64,000 bases of DNA, taken from Dehalococcoidia bacterium. GTDB taxonomy: Bacteria > Chloroflexota > Dehalococcoidia > UBA2979. The notes beneath the pieces are model-generated. The model saw only the letters and a list, made by a program, of their open reading frames with translations. It made no database searches and was not told where the DNA came from. The stretch is from NCBI GenBank assembly GCA_023228825.1, contig JALOAL010000012.1, positions 23,170 through 87,169 of the forward strand, read 5' to 3'. Made by a program: the position numbers and the translations under genes. Below, in pieces: positions 1 through 8,335 of the stretch; the first letter of the stretch is position 1; each line of letters starts with the position of its first letter.

Positions 1-1
1 G

Positions 2-52
2 CCGGAAGCCGTGAATGATGCCATCCTGAAGAAGTTCGCCCAGCCGAAGTAG
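2..52 (+). CDS. coaD: C-terminal end of a protein, probably phosphopantetheine adenylyltransferase
   Basis: Sixteen codons of an open frame end in TAG at 50-52; the peptide is PEAVNDAILKKFAQPK. Only the tail is in the window. The amphipathic helix ending in KKF is compatible with the last helix of CoaD, the enzyme that makes dephospho-CoA from phosphopantetheine and ATP. The stronger argument is context: the next gene belongs to a coiled-coil family that I know directly downstream of coaD in Chloroflexota and Firmicutes. The assignment is inference from a very short stretch. Confidence 0.4.
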   Translation, partial: PEAVNDAILKKFAQPK

Positions 53-144
53 GCCGGACGCCCGTACGATCCGTCCCGACCGGGGCGGCCGCCAACACCA
101 CCGCACCCAACACCACCGCAACCAGCACCAGAGGAGGCGGACCC

Positions 145-1029
145 ATGGACTTACTCCACCTGGTGGACCGACTCGAAGAGATGGTCGCCGGCGCTCAGAA
201 GATGCCCATCGGCAACCGCGCGATCCTGGATCGGCGGCGCATGCTGGACCTCATCGATCAGATGCGCATCGCCATCCCAAACGAGGTGCGGGAGGCGCAG
301 GACATCGTGGCGCAGCGGGACGGCATCAAGCGCGAGGCGGAGGAGGAGGGCCGCATCATTGTGGCCCGGGCGGAGGAGCGCGCGGCGGACCTGGTGGAGG
401 AACACGCCATCACCACCGCCGCCAAGCGCCGCGCCGAGGAGATCGCTGTCGAGGCGGAGCGCCGCCTGGAGCAACAGATCGATGCCGCGAACCAGGACAT
501 TGCCCAGCGCATCCAGGAGTCTCGCCGCATCGCGCGGGAGCAGATGGAAGCCGCGGACGAGTACGCGCGCGAACTGCTGATCCGGCTGGAGCGACAGTTG
601 CAGGCCTTCCAGAACTCAATCCACGCGGGTGTGCAGCAACTGGAGCCGCAGCCGCCCCCGTTCCCGGACCGGCCGGCGCCTCTGCACGACCAGGACGACC
701 CGCGATACGGCGCCCCGCAGGTCCGCTACTCGGACGACCGCCCCGCCCCCACGCCGCCGTACGACGAGCCGACCTGGGTGCGCGAGTCGCGAGGGGCTGG
801 TGGCTCGCTGTTCGGTGACGAGGGGGCCGGTGACCAGGGGGCCCGTGACCAGGGCGAATTGGAGAACCTGCTGCAACCTCGGCGTCCACTGGCGCAGATG
901 GCGCTGGACGACGACGCGGCGCCCGAACCGGCCAATCCCGGCGTGATCGACGACTTTGAGAACGAGCCGTACGACGACGACCCGATGCTCCGCCCCGCCC
1001 GTGACCGCCGCGAGGATGACCTGGACTAG
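145..1029 (+). CDS. Coiled-coil protein of the coaD-adjacent 'ATPase subunit-like' family
   Basis: The 294-residue product starts MDLLHLVDRLEEMV and has a conserved N-terminal block (about residues 1-50, with LDRRRMLDLIDQMR). A long charged coiled coil rich in Glu, Arg and Ala follows to about residue 160. The rest is a low-complexity acidic and proline-rich tail that looks disordered. The coiled coil resembles the stalk of F/V-type ATPase subunits b/E, hence the usual database name, but no catalytic motif is visible. GAGGAGG at 131-137 supports the ATG at 145. It lies 92 bases behind the probable coaD and its stop codon overlaps that of the convergent capA-like gene. Function is not known; a scaffold or DivIVA-like role is only a guess. 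Confidence 0.75.
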   Translation: MDLLHLVDRLEEMVAGAQKMPIGNRAILDRRRMLDLIDQMRIAIPNEVREAQDIVAQRDGIKREAEEEGRIIVARAEERAADLVEEHAITTAAKRRAEEIAVEAERRLEQQIDAANQDIAQRIQESRRIAREQMEAADEYARELLIRLERQLQAFQNSIHAGVQQLEPQPPPFPDRPAPLHDQDDPRYGAPQVRYSDDRPAPTPPYDEPTWVRESRGAGGSLFGDEGAGDQGARDQGELENLLQPRRPLAQMALDDDAAPEPANPGVIDDFENEPYDDDPMLRPARDRREDDLD

Positions 1030-2157
1030 TTCCCGGCCTCCGCGTGGCCCAGCAGCGCGAGGATGGCCTCCGCCTCCTCCGCCGTGGCGGGCCGCGGACG
1101 GTTCTCGTACACGTCGATGCGTGCTGGGCGCAGTTCCAGCGCGAGCGGCTGGCCGGCCTCGAACGTGACGAGCGCCACCACGGACTGGAACGGGCCCTCG
1201 CCCAGCGTCACCAGGTCGTCCTCATCCAGGTCGAACACGAAGTTCCCCAGCGAGTACAGGATGAGGCCGTCCTCGTAGCGTTCGACGTGCTGCAGGACGT
1301 GCGGGTGGGTGCCCACCACCAGGTCTGCGCCGGCGTCCACCGCGGCGTAGGCGAGTTCGCGCTGGCGGGCCGTGACGCGGTGCGTGTACTCCGTGCCGGC
1401 GTGCAGCGTCACCACCACAAAGTCCACGTCGCCTGCGGCTCGCACGCGCGCCACGTCCTCCGCGATCGCCGGCGCTGAGGCGCGCGCCACGCCGCCCGTC
1501 TCCCCGGACGCCCAGATCACCTCGCCAATGTCGTCGTAGCCGAGGTAGGCGATGGTGGGCGCGCCCGGCAGACGGCCCACGATGCCCGCGCGCGCCTCGG
1601 CCTCCGTGCGCCCGGCGCCGAACCAGGCGATCCCGTGTTCGTCCAGCGTCTCCAGCGTGCGCTCCAGGCCCGTCAGGCCGTAGTCCGTGGCGTGGTTGTT
1701 GGAGAGGCTCACCGCCCAGAAGGGAGTCAGTCCGCCCGCCAGCGCGGGGTCCAGGGCGAACTGGTACTGCTTCACCAGCGGCACGCCCACGTCCGTGACC
1801 GCGCCCTCCAGGTTGCCCACCACCAGGTCTGCGCCTTCGAACAACTCGAGCGCCCGCTCCAGCGGGTACCCCACGTCGATCTCCACCATCGCCTGCTCCA
1901 CCTCGCGCTGGAACATCAGGTCGCCGACGAACGCCACGGTGATGCGCTCCGGCCCTCCGGGCGTCTCGGGCTCCTCGGGCGGCGTCGGTGAAAGTGTGGG
2001 CGCGGGCGTGGGCGTGTCCGTCGCCAGCGCCACCGTGATCCCGGCGCCACGTGTCGAGCCGCCCACGCACGCCAGGAGGACGCACGCCAGCACGGCGAGC
2101 CCGAGGACCGCGAGGTAGCGCGAGGGGAGGCGGGCGCGCCGGCCGGAGGGAGGCAGA
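1026..2157 (-). CDS. CapA-family (PGA_cap) metallophosphatase-like lipoprotein
   Basis: The family signatures are in order: VGDLMF, NLEGAVTD, SLSNNHATDYG, GTHPHVLQ and YSLGNFVFD. CapA proteins are calcineurin-like proteins linked to poly-gamma-glutamate capsule or envelope metabolism and act outside the membrane. A GTG start at 2093 would leave only a few hydrophobic residues before a lipobox (LLAC). The reading frame upstream stays open to a CTG at 2157-2155. It adds an arginine-rich n-region and the hydrophobic core needed for a lipoprotein signal. AAGGGG lies five bases before that CTG, so I chose it. A Thr/Pro-rich linker follows the lipobox. The gene starts just downstream of the phosphotriesterase gene and shares the bases CTAG at 1026-1029 with the convergent stop of the coiled-coil gene. 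Substrate unknown. Confidence 0.8.
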
Positions 2158-2158
2158 T

Positions 2159-3151
2159 CTACCCCTTCATACCCGCCGCAGCGTCAAAGGTAGCGCGGAT
2201 GCTGGCGCGCATCATGGCGTCCACCTGCTCACTGGTGGCGCCGTGGTCCAGTAGCCACGGCACCTGGTGGTCGGGGACCAGCGTCCAGAGGGACGGGCGG
2301 CGCTCCTCGGACCAGCGCGCCCAGAAGCCGGCGGGCTGGGCGTCGTGGCCCAGGCACGTCTGCTCGGCGTACCCCGCCTGAGCGAGGGCGAGCGCAATGC
2401 CGGCGCGCTGATCGACGTACTCGGGGGTGGTCAGGAAGAAGCGGTCCAGGCCCACCGTCGCGCCTCGCTTTGCCAGGGCGGTCAGGTAGTCCATGTCCTG
2501 CGTGTCATTGGAGTGGCCGATAGTGACAGCGCGGAGATCCAGTCCCTCCTCCTCGAAGAGGTCGAGCAGTGGGATGCCCACCTGGTCGGCCGCCAGCGTG
2601 TGGCAGGAGATCGGCACGCCCGTGGCCTTCGCCGCCCGCGCCGCACCTCGCGCGACCTTCTCCAGGATCGTGCGGGGTGACCAGCGGCCGCCGTCCGTGA
2701 TGCGCGCCTCCAGGTCCCACGCGAGTTTGATGATCCCGGCGCGCGGGCCAGTGCCGTCAATGCCGTCTTCGATCTCTCGCACGAAGCGCTCCGCGATCTC
2801 GTCCTCTGACCAGCCGAAGTAGACGGGCGAGATCCAGCGGTAGGCGCCGGTCGCGCAGATCACGTTCACCTGGTGCTCGTCGTGGCGACGGGCGACCTCC
2901 TCGAACAGCCACGCCTGGCGGCCGAGGTCGAAGGGGGTGAGGTCGATGATGCTCTCGATGCCGGAGCGGCGGGCGGTGGCGAGCGCCTCCACCGAGCGGT
3001 CGATCATCTCCTGGCGGCGTTCCGGCGAGTCCATCAGGCCGGGGATGCGATCCGCGCCGGGGGTGCTGGTGCTGAGGTGCTCGTGTGAGAGCGTCCAGCC
3101 GAGATCCACGCTGTCGACGGGGCCTCGGATCGTGTTCACGCTGGCCATCAT
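2159..3151 (-). CDS. Phosphotriesterase-family metal-dependent hydrolase
   Basis: The 330-residue protein opens with the family signature TLSHEHL, which carries two of the metal-binding histidines. It continues with IIKLAW (the lysine expected to be carboxylated), CHT, IGHSND and GHDAQP. This order matches the binuclear amidohydrolase barrel of the phosphotriesterase/lactonase group. Members hydrolyse lactones or phosphotriesters; the natural substrate cannot be read from sequence. Two ATG codons are in tandem; the second (3148) is five bases behind GGAGG, so it may be the real start. It lies directly upstream of the CapA-like gene and 31 bases after the M28 peptidase stop, so the three probably form one transcript. 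Confidence 0.85.
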   Translation of the reverse strand: MMASVNTIRGPVDSVDLGWTLSHEHLSTSTPGADRIPGLMDSPERRQEMIDRSVEALATARRSGIESIIDLTPFDLGRQAWLFEEVARRHDEHQVNVICATGAYRWISPVYFGWSEDEIAERFVREIEDGIDGTGPRAGIIKLAWDLEARITDGGRWSPRTILEKVARGAARAAKATGVPISCHTLAADQVGIPLLDLFEEEGLDLRAVTIGHSNDTQDMDYLTALAKRGATVGLDRFFLTTPEYVDQRAGIALALAQAGYAEQTCLGHDAQPAGFWARWSEERRPSLWTLVPDHQVPWLLDHGATSEQVDAMMRASIRATFDAAAGMKG

Positions 3152-3182
3152 GTCCTCCTCAACGGCTCGCCCCGGGTGGGGA

Positions 3183-4454
3183 TCAGCGCACTCGTTCGGT
3201 GGGCCGGTCGGCCTCGGGTGGGGGTGGCGGGTCGGGGAGGGCGATCATGCCGCGCAACACGTCCAGCGCGGCGCTCGCCCAGCGAGCCACATTCTCCGCG
3301 TCCACGGCCATGTCCACGGTGTCCTGCGGCGAATGGAAGTAGCGATGCCCACCCAGGAAGGTGACATAACGACCGCCGCGCTCCGCGATGTTGCGCGCCT
3401 CGCCGCTACCGGGGGAGCCGACGTCCAGGAACTCGACGGGGGCCACCGTCTCGCACTCGTGCTGTCCGAGGGCGCTCGTAGCGAGGGCGTGGAGCGCCTG
3501 GTCACTGGCCCCGGCGCGGGGCTGCGGGTAGCGGGCGCCCAAGGACGCGCCCAGGTGCAGCCAGGCCACCGCCTGGCGGGGCAGGGGGCGTCGCGCGTCC
3601 AGGTGCGCCTCCAGTCCGCGGTGGTGCAGTTCGTGCCCGCTGGTCGCCACGAAGTGCACCGTGCGCCGTGGCCGGGCACGGGCCACCGCATCGGCAAGGG
3701 CGAGCCAGGTTGCGATGCCGCCCCCGCGCTCCGCGGCGCAGGTGAACCAGCCGGACTTGGGCGTCATGACCACCACGGGCCCCGCGTCCGGCTCGGCGCC
3801 GGGGACGGAGGCCACCACGTTGGTCGCGCGCGACTTCAGGCGCTCGCCGTCCACCTCCAGCGTGCCCTCGACCCCGCCGAGCACGAGGGACGACGCCAGG
3901 GCGCGGGCGTCCCGCGCGGCCACCTGCAGCACCGGGAGGGCGAAGGGCGTGAGGATGTGCTCGGCGTTGCGGAGGGCCACCTGTGGCCCGTCGTCGGCGC
4001 CGGTCGTACCGGAGGGCGCCACCACGCCGATCACGCCCTGTTCCGCCAGCGCCTCGTAGTGCGCGCGGGCGTTGGGAGCGGTCCAGCGCCGGTCCCCGCG
4101 CGTAGCGGAGGTGGCGACCACGATCTTTCCGAAGAGGTCCGGGTCCGTGTCCTCGCACAGTTCGCCCTGGATGCCGCCGTACTGCGTAAAGCCGCCGTCA
4201 TACATCGGCACGCCGTCGATGTGGCCGTCTGGCCACGTGAGGCGGGCGGTGCGGTACTCCACGCGGGGAAAGTCGAACCGTTCGAGGTCGGCGGTCACGC
4301 CGACGGCGGCGAGTTCGTCGCGCAGCCAGGCGCTCGTGCGGTCGTCGCCGTCCCAGCCGGTGCGATGGATGCCGAGGGCCTCGAAGGCGCGGATACGCGC
4401 CTCGATCGCCGCGGGCCGCAGGCCTGGGATGTCTTCGGGTGCCGGGTCAGCCAG
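3183..4454 (-). CDS. M28-family aminopeptidase-like protein
   Basis: Recognisable zinc-peptidase pieces are the N-terminal protease-associated-like segment, RGGGIATWLALADAV, VATSGHELHHRGLEAHL and the final FLGGHRYFHSPQDTVD histidine motif. The first ATG/GTG in frame is GTG 4298, but the frame upstream encodes plausible protein (RIRAFEALGIHRTGWDGD, then RTSAWLRDELAAVGV), typical of this family. The only usable start before it is CTG 4454-4452, with GGGAGG ending six bases upstream, giving 423 residues. Some zinc ligands look degenerate (GHELHH in place of the usual GEE), so activity is uncertain. It is divergent from the matrixin gene and probably co-transcribed with the phosphotriesterase. 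Confidence 0.75.
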   Translation of the reverse strand: MADPAPEDIPGLRPAAIEARIRAFEALGIHRTGWDGDDRTSAWLRDELAAVGVTADLERFDFPRVEYRTARLTWPDGHIDGVPMYDGGFTQYGGIQGELCEDTDPDLFGKIVVATSATRGDRRWTAPNARAHYEALAEQGVIGVVAPSGTTGADDGPQVALRNAEHILTPFALPVLQVAARDARALASSLVLGGVEGTLEVDGERLKSRATNVVASVPGAEPDAGPVVVMTPKSGWFTCAAERGGGIATWLALADAVARARPRRTVHFVATSGHELHHRGLEAHLDARRPLPRQAVAWLHLGASLGARYPQPRAGASDQALHALATSALGQHECETVAPVEFLDVGSPGSGEARNIAERGGRYVTFLGGHRYFHSPQDTVDMAVDAENVARWASAALDVLRGMIALPDPPPPPEADRPTERVR

Positions 4455-4671
4455 GGGAGCCCTCCCTGCTTGCCGTGGGGCGAGTGGCCGGTGGGTGGGC
4501 GCGGGTGACCGAGTGGGCCCCGCCGTGGCAGAAGTATGCCCGGTGGTGAGTGTCCGTCAACCTGCCAAAGTGCTCCGTACCACGTTTCACAAGCGTGTAA
4601 ACACCGATGCCTGCCGTGCCGCTAGAATAACAGCGTTCCACCTCATCCCGGTCGGCCCGCCCAAGGAGGGC

Positions 4672-6333
4672 ATGCTGCTCCTGCGTCTCGCCCTGCCTCG
4701 TCCCGCCCGGCTGGTGCTGGTGAGCGTCACTCTCCTGCTCGCGCTCGCGCTGCTCGCCGCCGTCGCTCCGAGCGCCGCAGAGGCTGACGTCCCGCCCTCG
4801 ATGTCCGAGGGCTGGACACCGTACGACGGCGGCTCGCTCCTCCTGCCGGCGGACTACGAGCACACCAACTCGATGCCGCTCGAGTTGATGGTGGACTATT
4901 TCACCACGGGGACGCCGCGCGTGCGCTGGGAGACGTCCGTGGTCCCGACGGTGCCGCTCTGCACGCAGCAGGCAAACCGTCCCGCCTGGATCAGCGCGGA
5001 GCAGTTCCGCGCGGCCGTGGTCTACGCCGTGGACCAGTGGAGCGAGGCCGAGGCCCGCGTGGGCTTCAATTACACCGGAGACTGCCTCACCGCCTCCCCC
5101 ACCTGGCGTTTCGAAAACAATCTGAACGAGATCGGCTGGGACGACGCGCGGGACGTGGTGCGGAGCCCGGCCGCGGCCATCACGCAGGGGGCCTGGGTGA
5201 TCGGCCTGAACGCCCGGCCCTTCGCCGAGGCTGACATCATCTTTGACCACCTCCTGAACGTCCCGGAGCAGTGCTTCCTGAGCACCATGACCCATGAACT
5301 GGGCCACGTGCTGGGCCTGGGCCACTCCAGCGCGTTCGGCGACCTGATGTATCCCTCCTTCAACTCCGCAGACGTGTCCACGTGTCCCCCCGGGCCGAGC
5401 GCGGGCGAGCGACAGGCGGTGCAGGCCCTGTACGGCGTGAACCGCAAGCCCGTGTTCGACGGGCAGCGGCCTCGGACGGCGGTGGCGGGTTCGCGCGTGA
5501 CGCTCTCCGCCGTGGCCATGGACCCGGACGGCGACGCGTTGACATACGCGTGGACGCAGGTGGGCGGGCCATCGGTGGCCATGACGCCCTCCGGCCCCAC
5601 GCTCACCTTCGTCGCACCTGACCGCGAGGGCGTCACGCTGCAGTTCCGCGTGGAGGCAACGGACCGCTACCTGCACCGCGCGGACGCCTCGATCACCGTG
5701 CGCGTGCAGGAGGCCTCCAGTCCACCGCGCTCGGCGCCCTCGCTGGGGGCGCTGACCGCGGGTGCGAAGCACATGCTCATGGAGTGGAGCACGTCCGAGG
5801 CGGCCACGGAGTACGAGTTCTGCTCGGCGGCCACGGGCGGCGGCCGGCCCTCGTGCGTGCGGCAGGACTCGCCGCTGGCGGCGGTGACATGGGACACGGT
5901 GCTTCGCGACGCCGTGGAGGGCGGACCGAGGCGCATCTTCACCACGGGCACCCGGGAGACCTCCATGCGCGCCTGCAACGACGAGGGCTGCTCGCCGGTG
6001 GGGGTAGGGCCGCACGCCGGGGGCCTGCGCTGGACGGCGTACGACGTGGACTACGACTACTTCGCGATGGCGTACGACGTGCCCGGCTCCAGCATGCGCT
6101 TCACCATCGTGGGCGTGGCCAACATCGACGGCCCCGCGCGCCGCGTCTCGCTCTACTCCGGCCCGGAGGACGACCCCACCGCGCGCCGCATCTTGAACTG
6201 CGGCAACGTGCGGGCGGGGCAGGTGTGCATCGGCCTGCTGTCGCCCTCGGACCGCGGCCACGCGGCGTTCGCGACGGTGGTCAGCGAGCGCTCCGGGACG
6301 CCCACGCTGGAGCACCGCATCCGCATCCGGTAG
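4672..6333 (+). CDS. Secreted matrixin-like (M10) zinc metalloprotease with PKD-like domain
   Basis: The 553-residue protein begins with an arginine-bearing n-region and a long leucine/alanine core, a clear signal peptide with a likely cleavage after AEA near residue 38. The catalytic zinc motif HELGHVLGLGH is around residue 210, followed by the Met-turn region DLMYP. A PKD/Ig-like domain follows (VTLSAVAMDPDGDALTYAW). A C-terminal beta-rich part has paired cysteines and is perhaps fibronectin-like or a binding domain. AAGGAGGG at 4663-4670 is very close to the ATG at 4672, so a CTG three bases later is a possible start. It stands alone, divergent from the M28 gene. It is probably an extracellular protein-degrading enzyme. 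Confidence 0.8.
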   Translation: MLLLRLALPRPARLVLVSVTLLLALALLAAVAPSAAEADVPPSMSEGWTPYDGGSLLLPADYEHTNSMPLELMVDYFTTGTPRVRWETSVVPTVPLCTQQANRPAWISAEQFRAAVVYAVDQWSEAEARVGFNYTGDCLTASPTWRFENNLNEIGWDDARDVVRSPAAAITQGAWVIGLNARPFAEADIIFDHLLNVPEQCFLSTMTHELGHVLGLGHSSAFGDLMYPSFNSADVSTCPPGPSAGERQAVQALYGVNRKPVFDGQRPRTAVAGSRVTLSAVAMDPDGDALTYAWTQVGGPSVAMTPSGPTLTFVAPDREGVTLQFRVEATDRYLHRADASITVRVQEASSPPRSAPSLGALTAGAKHMLMEWSTSEAATEYEFCSAATGGGRPSCVRQDSPLAAVTWDTVLRDAVEGGPRRIFTTGTRETSMRACNDEGCSPVGVGPHAGGLRWTAYDVDYDYFAMAYDVPGSSMRFTIVGVANIDGPARRVSLYSGPEDDPTARRILNCGNVRAGQVCIGLLSPSDRGHAAFATVVSERSGTPTLEHRIRIR

Positions 6334-6359
6334 CCGGACTGCGGTGTTCGGAGTCCGGC
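6333..6359. terminator. Hairpin between convergent genes
   Basis: GCCGGACT (6333-6340) pairs perfectly with AGTCCGGC (6352-6359) across an 11-base loop. It lies between the stop of the matrixin gene and the stop of the DUF983 gene, so it may serve both strands. There is no T-run. Confidence 0.5.
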
Positions 6360-6387
6360 ATCAGGAGAGGTGCGGCCTCGGACGGCG

Positions 6388-6816
6388 CTACGGCTCGCGG
6401 ACGCGGCCAACGTGGCGCTCGGAGACGGGCGGCGGGCCGGGGGGCACGTCGCCAATGGCCATGAAGTCGTACAGGTACAGCAGCGAGAACCAGAAGGACT
6501 TCGCCCAGCGGTAGCCCACCGCCGTGCCCACCAGCGCGATAATGACGATCGTCCAGGCCGGGTCGAGGCCCGCGTCGCGCATCGGTCGGTAGCCGATCTC
6601 CACCAGCGTGAGGACGATCGCCACCGCCGCGCCAATCGTGTAGCCCAGCGCCAGCGCGCCCAGCCAGGCGCCCGCGGAGGTCTGGTAGCGCAATTGGCAG
6701 TTCGCGCAACGCTCACGCATCTCGATGTATCCGGAGAACATGGAGGTCTTGCCGCAGTTGGGGCAGAGTCCCTTCACGCCGGTGCGCCAGAAGGTGCGGA
6801 GGAAGGGTTTGCTCAT
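6388..6816 (-). CDS. DUF983 family membrane protein
   Basis: The 142-residue protein has an N-terminal zinc-ribbon-like CPNCGK...CANCQL, followed by two strongly hydrophobic stretches (about residues 45-72 and 85-110) with short charged turns. This is the DUF983 layout. Members are small membrane proteins, in some bacteria near cytochrome oxidase or respiratory genes, but no activity is established. Here it is divergent from the menaquinone operon, with 121 bases between the starts, which fits a respiratory-membrane context without proving it. Confidence 0.8.
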   Translation of the reverse strand: MSKPFLRTFWRTGVKGLCPNCGKTSMFSGYIEMRERCANCQLRYQTSAGAWLGALALGYTIGAAVAIVLTLVEIGYRPMRDAGLDPAWTIVIIALVGTAVGYRWAKSFWFSLLYLYDFMAIGDVPPGPPPVSERHVGRVREP

Positions 6817-6898
6817 GTTTCCAGTCTACGCCGGGCGCCGGGAGCAGGCCCAGTCCACGGCCGCGCGGGGGGGCCGTTTCGCCTAGTCCGGGCGTTTC

Positions 6899-6904
6899 TA
6901 TACT
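6899..6904 (+). promoter_or_regulatory. Candidate -10 element of the men operon
   Basis: TATACT occurs 34 bases before the menF start, in the divergent region between DUF983 and menF. It matches the TAnACT form seen before other genes here. The -35 region (near TTTCGC) is poor, so this is a weak call. Confidence 0.35.
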
Positions 6905-6937
6905 GGGAGGTAACCCCGCGAGCCCCTGGCGCAGGCA

Positions 6938-8281
6938 ATGGACGGCAAAGCAGTGATCGACGAGCACGCCTCGGACCTGGTCGCACGCATTGGCGCGCTC
7001 CCCCGTTCCGCCTCGTTCCAGTCGATCGTGCTCAACCCCGACTTCCAGCCGCTGCGCCTGCTGGCGGACCCCGCTGCCGGCGGTGTGGTCGCCTCCTACG
7101 AACGCCCGGACCGAGGGCTGGCGCTGGTGGGCATTGGCAGTGCGGACCGCGTGGAGGTGGCGCCCGGCCGCGGCCCCGCCTCGATCCGTGACGATGCGCG
7201 CCGGCTGCTGGAGCGCCCGCTGGCGGGCGACGCGCCGGGCGTGCGGCCGCGTCTGCTCGGTGGTTTTCGCTTCAACCCGGCCGCGGAGACCGGCGAGCCC
7301 TGGGGCGCGTTCGGCGCCGGCTGGCTGCTGCTCCCCCGCGTCCTCTTCGTGCTGGACGGGGAGTCCACCGCCGTGGTCATTGCCCCGGACGTGGACCCCC
7401 GCGAGGCCGCCCGTGCCGCCGAGCGCACGCTGGGCCGAGAGGCGCCCTCGAACGGCGCGACGCTGGAGGTGGAGCGGCCCATGAACCGCAGCCGCTGGCT
7501 GGACTCGGTCGCGCGCATCGCCGCCCAGGTGCGGGAGGGCGCGTACGAGAAGGCCGTGCTGGCCTCCACGCAGCGGCTGGCGGCGGACCACCCGATCTCC
7601 GTGGGGGCGGCGCTTGCGCGGCTGCGCGAGAACTATCCGAACTGCCACCTGTTCACCATGACCGCGGACGACGCCACCTTCCTGGGCGCCAGCCCGGAGT
7701 TGCTCGTGAGCCTCACGGATGGCCGCGTGCACGCCCTGGGACTGGCGGGGTCCCTCGCACGAGGCGAGACGCCCGAGGACGACGAGCGCCTGGGGGCGGA
7801 GTTGCTGGCGAGCGCCAAGGACCGCATTGAGCACGAGAGCGTGGTGCGCGCGATCCGCGAGCGCCTGGCGCCGGTCACGGACGAACTGCACGCGCCGAAC
7901 GCGCCACGCCTCCGCAAGTTGCGCAACATCCAGCACCTCTCCACGGACATCACCGGCCACGTGCGCCCCGGCGTGGACGTGCTGGACCTGGTGCAGCGCC
8001 TCCACCCGACGCCCGCCGTCTGCGGCTGGCCGACCGAGGTCGCCCGCGAGGTCATCCAGGACCACGAGGACTTCGACCGCGGCTGGTACGCCGGCCCCGT
8101 CGGCTGGATGGACGCCACCGGGGACGGCGAGTTCGCCGTGGGCCTGCGCTCCGCCGTGGTGCGCGGCTCCCACGCCTGGCTCTTCGCCGGCAACGGCATC
8201 ATGGGCGACTCCGACCCCGAGTCCGAACTGGCCGAGGTGCAGTGGAAGTTCCGCCCCCTGGGCGAGGCGCTGGGGACGTAG
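6938..8281 (+). CDS. menF: Isochorismate synthase
   Basis: MenF converts chorismate to isochorismate, the first step of classical menaquinone synthesis. The 447-residue protein has the chorismate-binding fold: AYEKAVLAS with the catalytic lysine near residue 204, ASPELLV, the HLSTDITGHV block, LHPTPAVCGWP and the final FAGNGIMGDSDPESE. The family's conserved acidic and histidine residues are present. It opens a six-gene same-strand cluster (menF, D, H, A, C, E) with spacings of 0-80 bases, so co-transcription is likely. No clear Shine-Dalgarno sequence precedes the ATG. An anthranilate or salicylate synthase is the alternative, ruled out by the neighbours. Confidence 0.93.
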   Translation: MDGKAVIDEHASDLVARIGALPRSASFQSIVLNPDFQPLRLLADPAAGGVVASYERPDRGLALVGIGSADRVEVAPGRGPASIRDDARRLLERPLAGDAPGVRPRLLGGFRFNPAAETGEPWGAFGAGWLLLPRVLFVLDGESTAVVIAPDVDPREAARAAERTLGREAPSNGATLEVERPMNRSRWLDSVARIAAQVREGAYEKAVLASTQRLAADHPISVGAALARLRENYPNCHLFTMTADDATFLGASPELLVSLTDGRVHALGLAGSLARGETPEDDERLGAELLASAKDRIEHESVVRAIRERLAPVTDELHAPNAPRLRKLRNIQHLSTDITGHVRPGVDVLDLVQRLHPTPAVCGWPTEVAREVIQDHEDFDRGWYAGPVGWMDATGDGEFAVGLRSAVVRGSHAWLFAGNGIMGDSDPESELAEVQWKFRPLGEALGT

Positions 8282-8335
8282 CGCCGGCGAGCCGCAGGCG
8301 GCCGTTGATCGCCCGTGCGCCCTCCTGAGCGTAGG

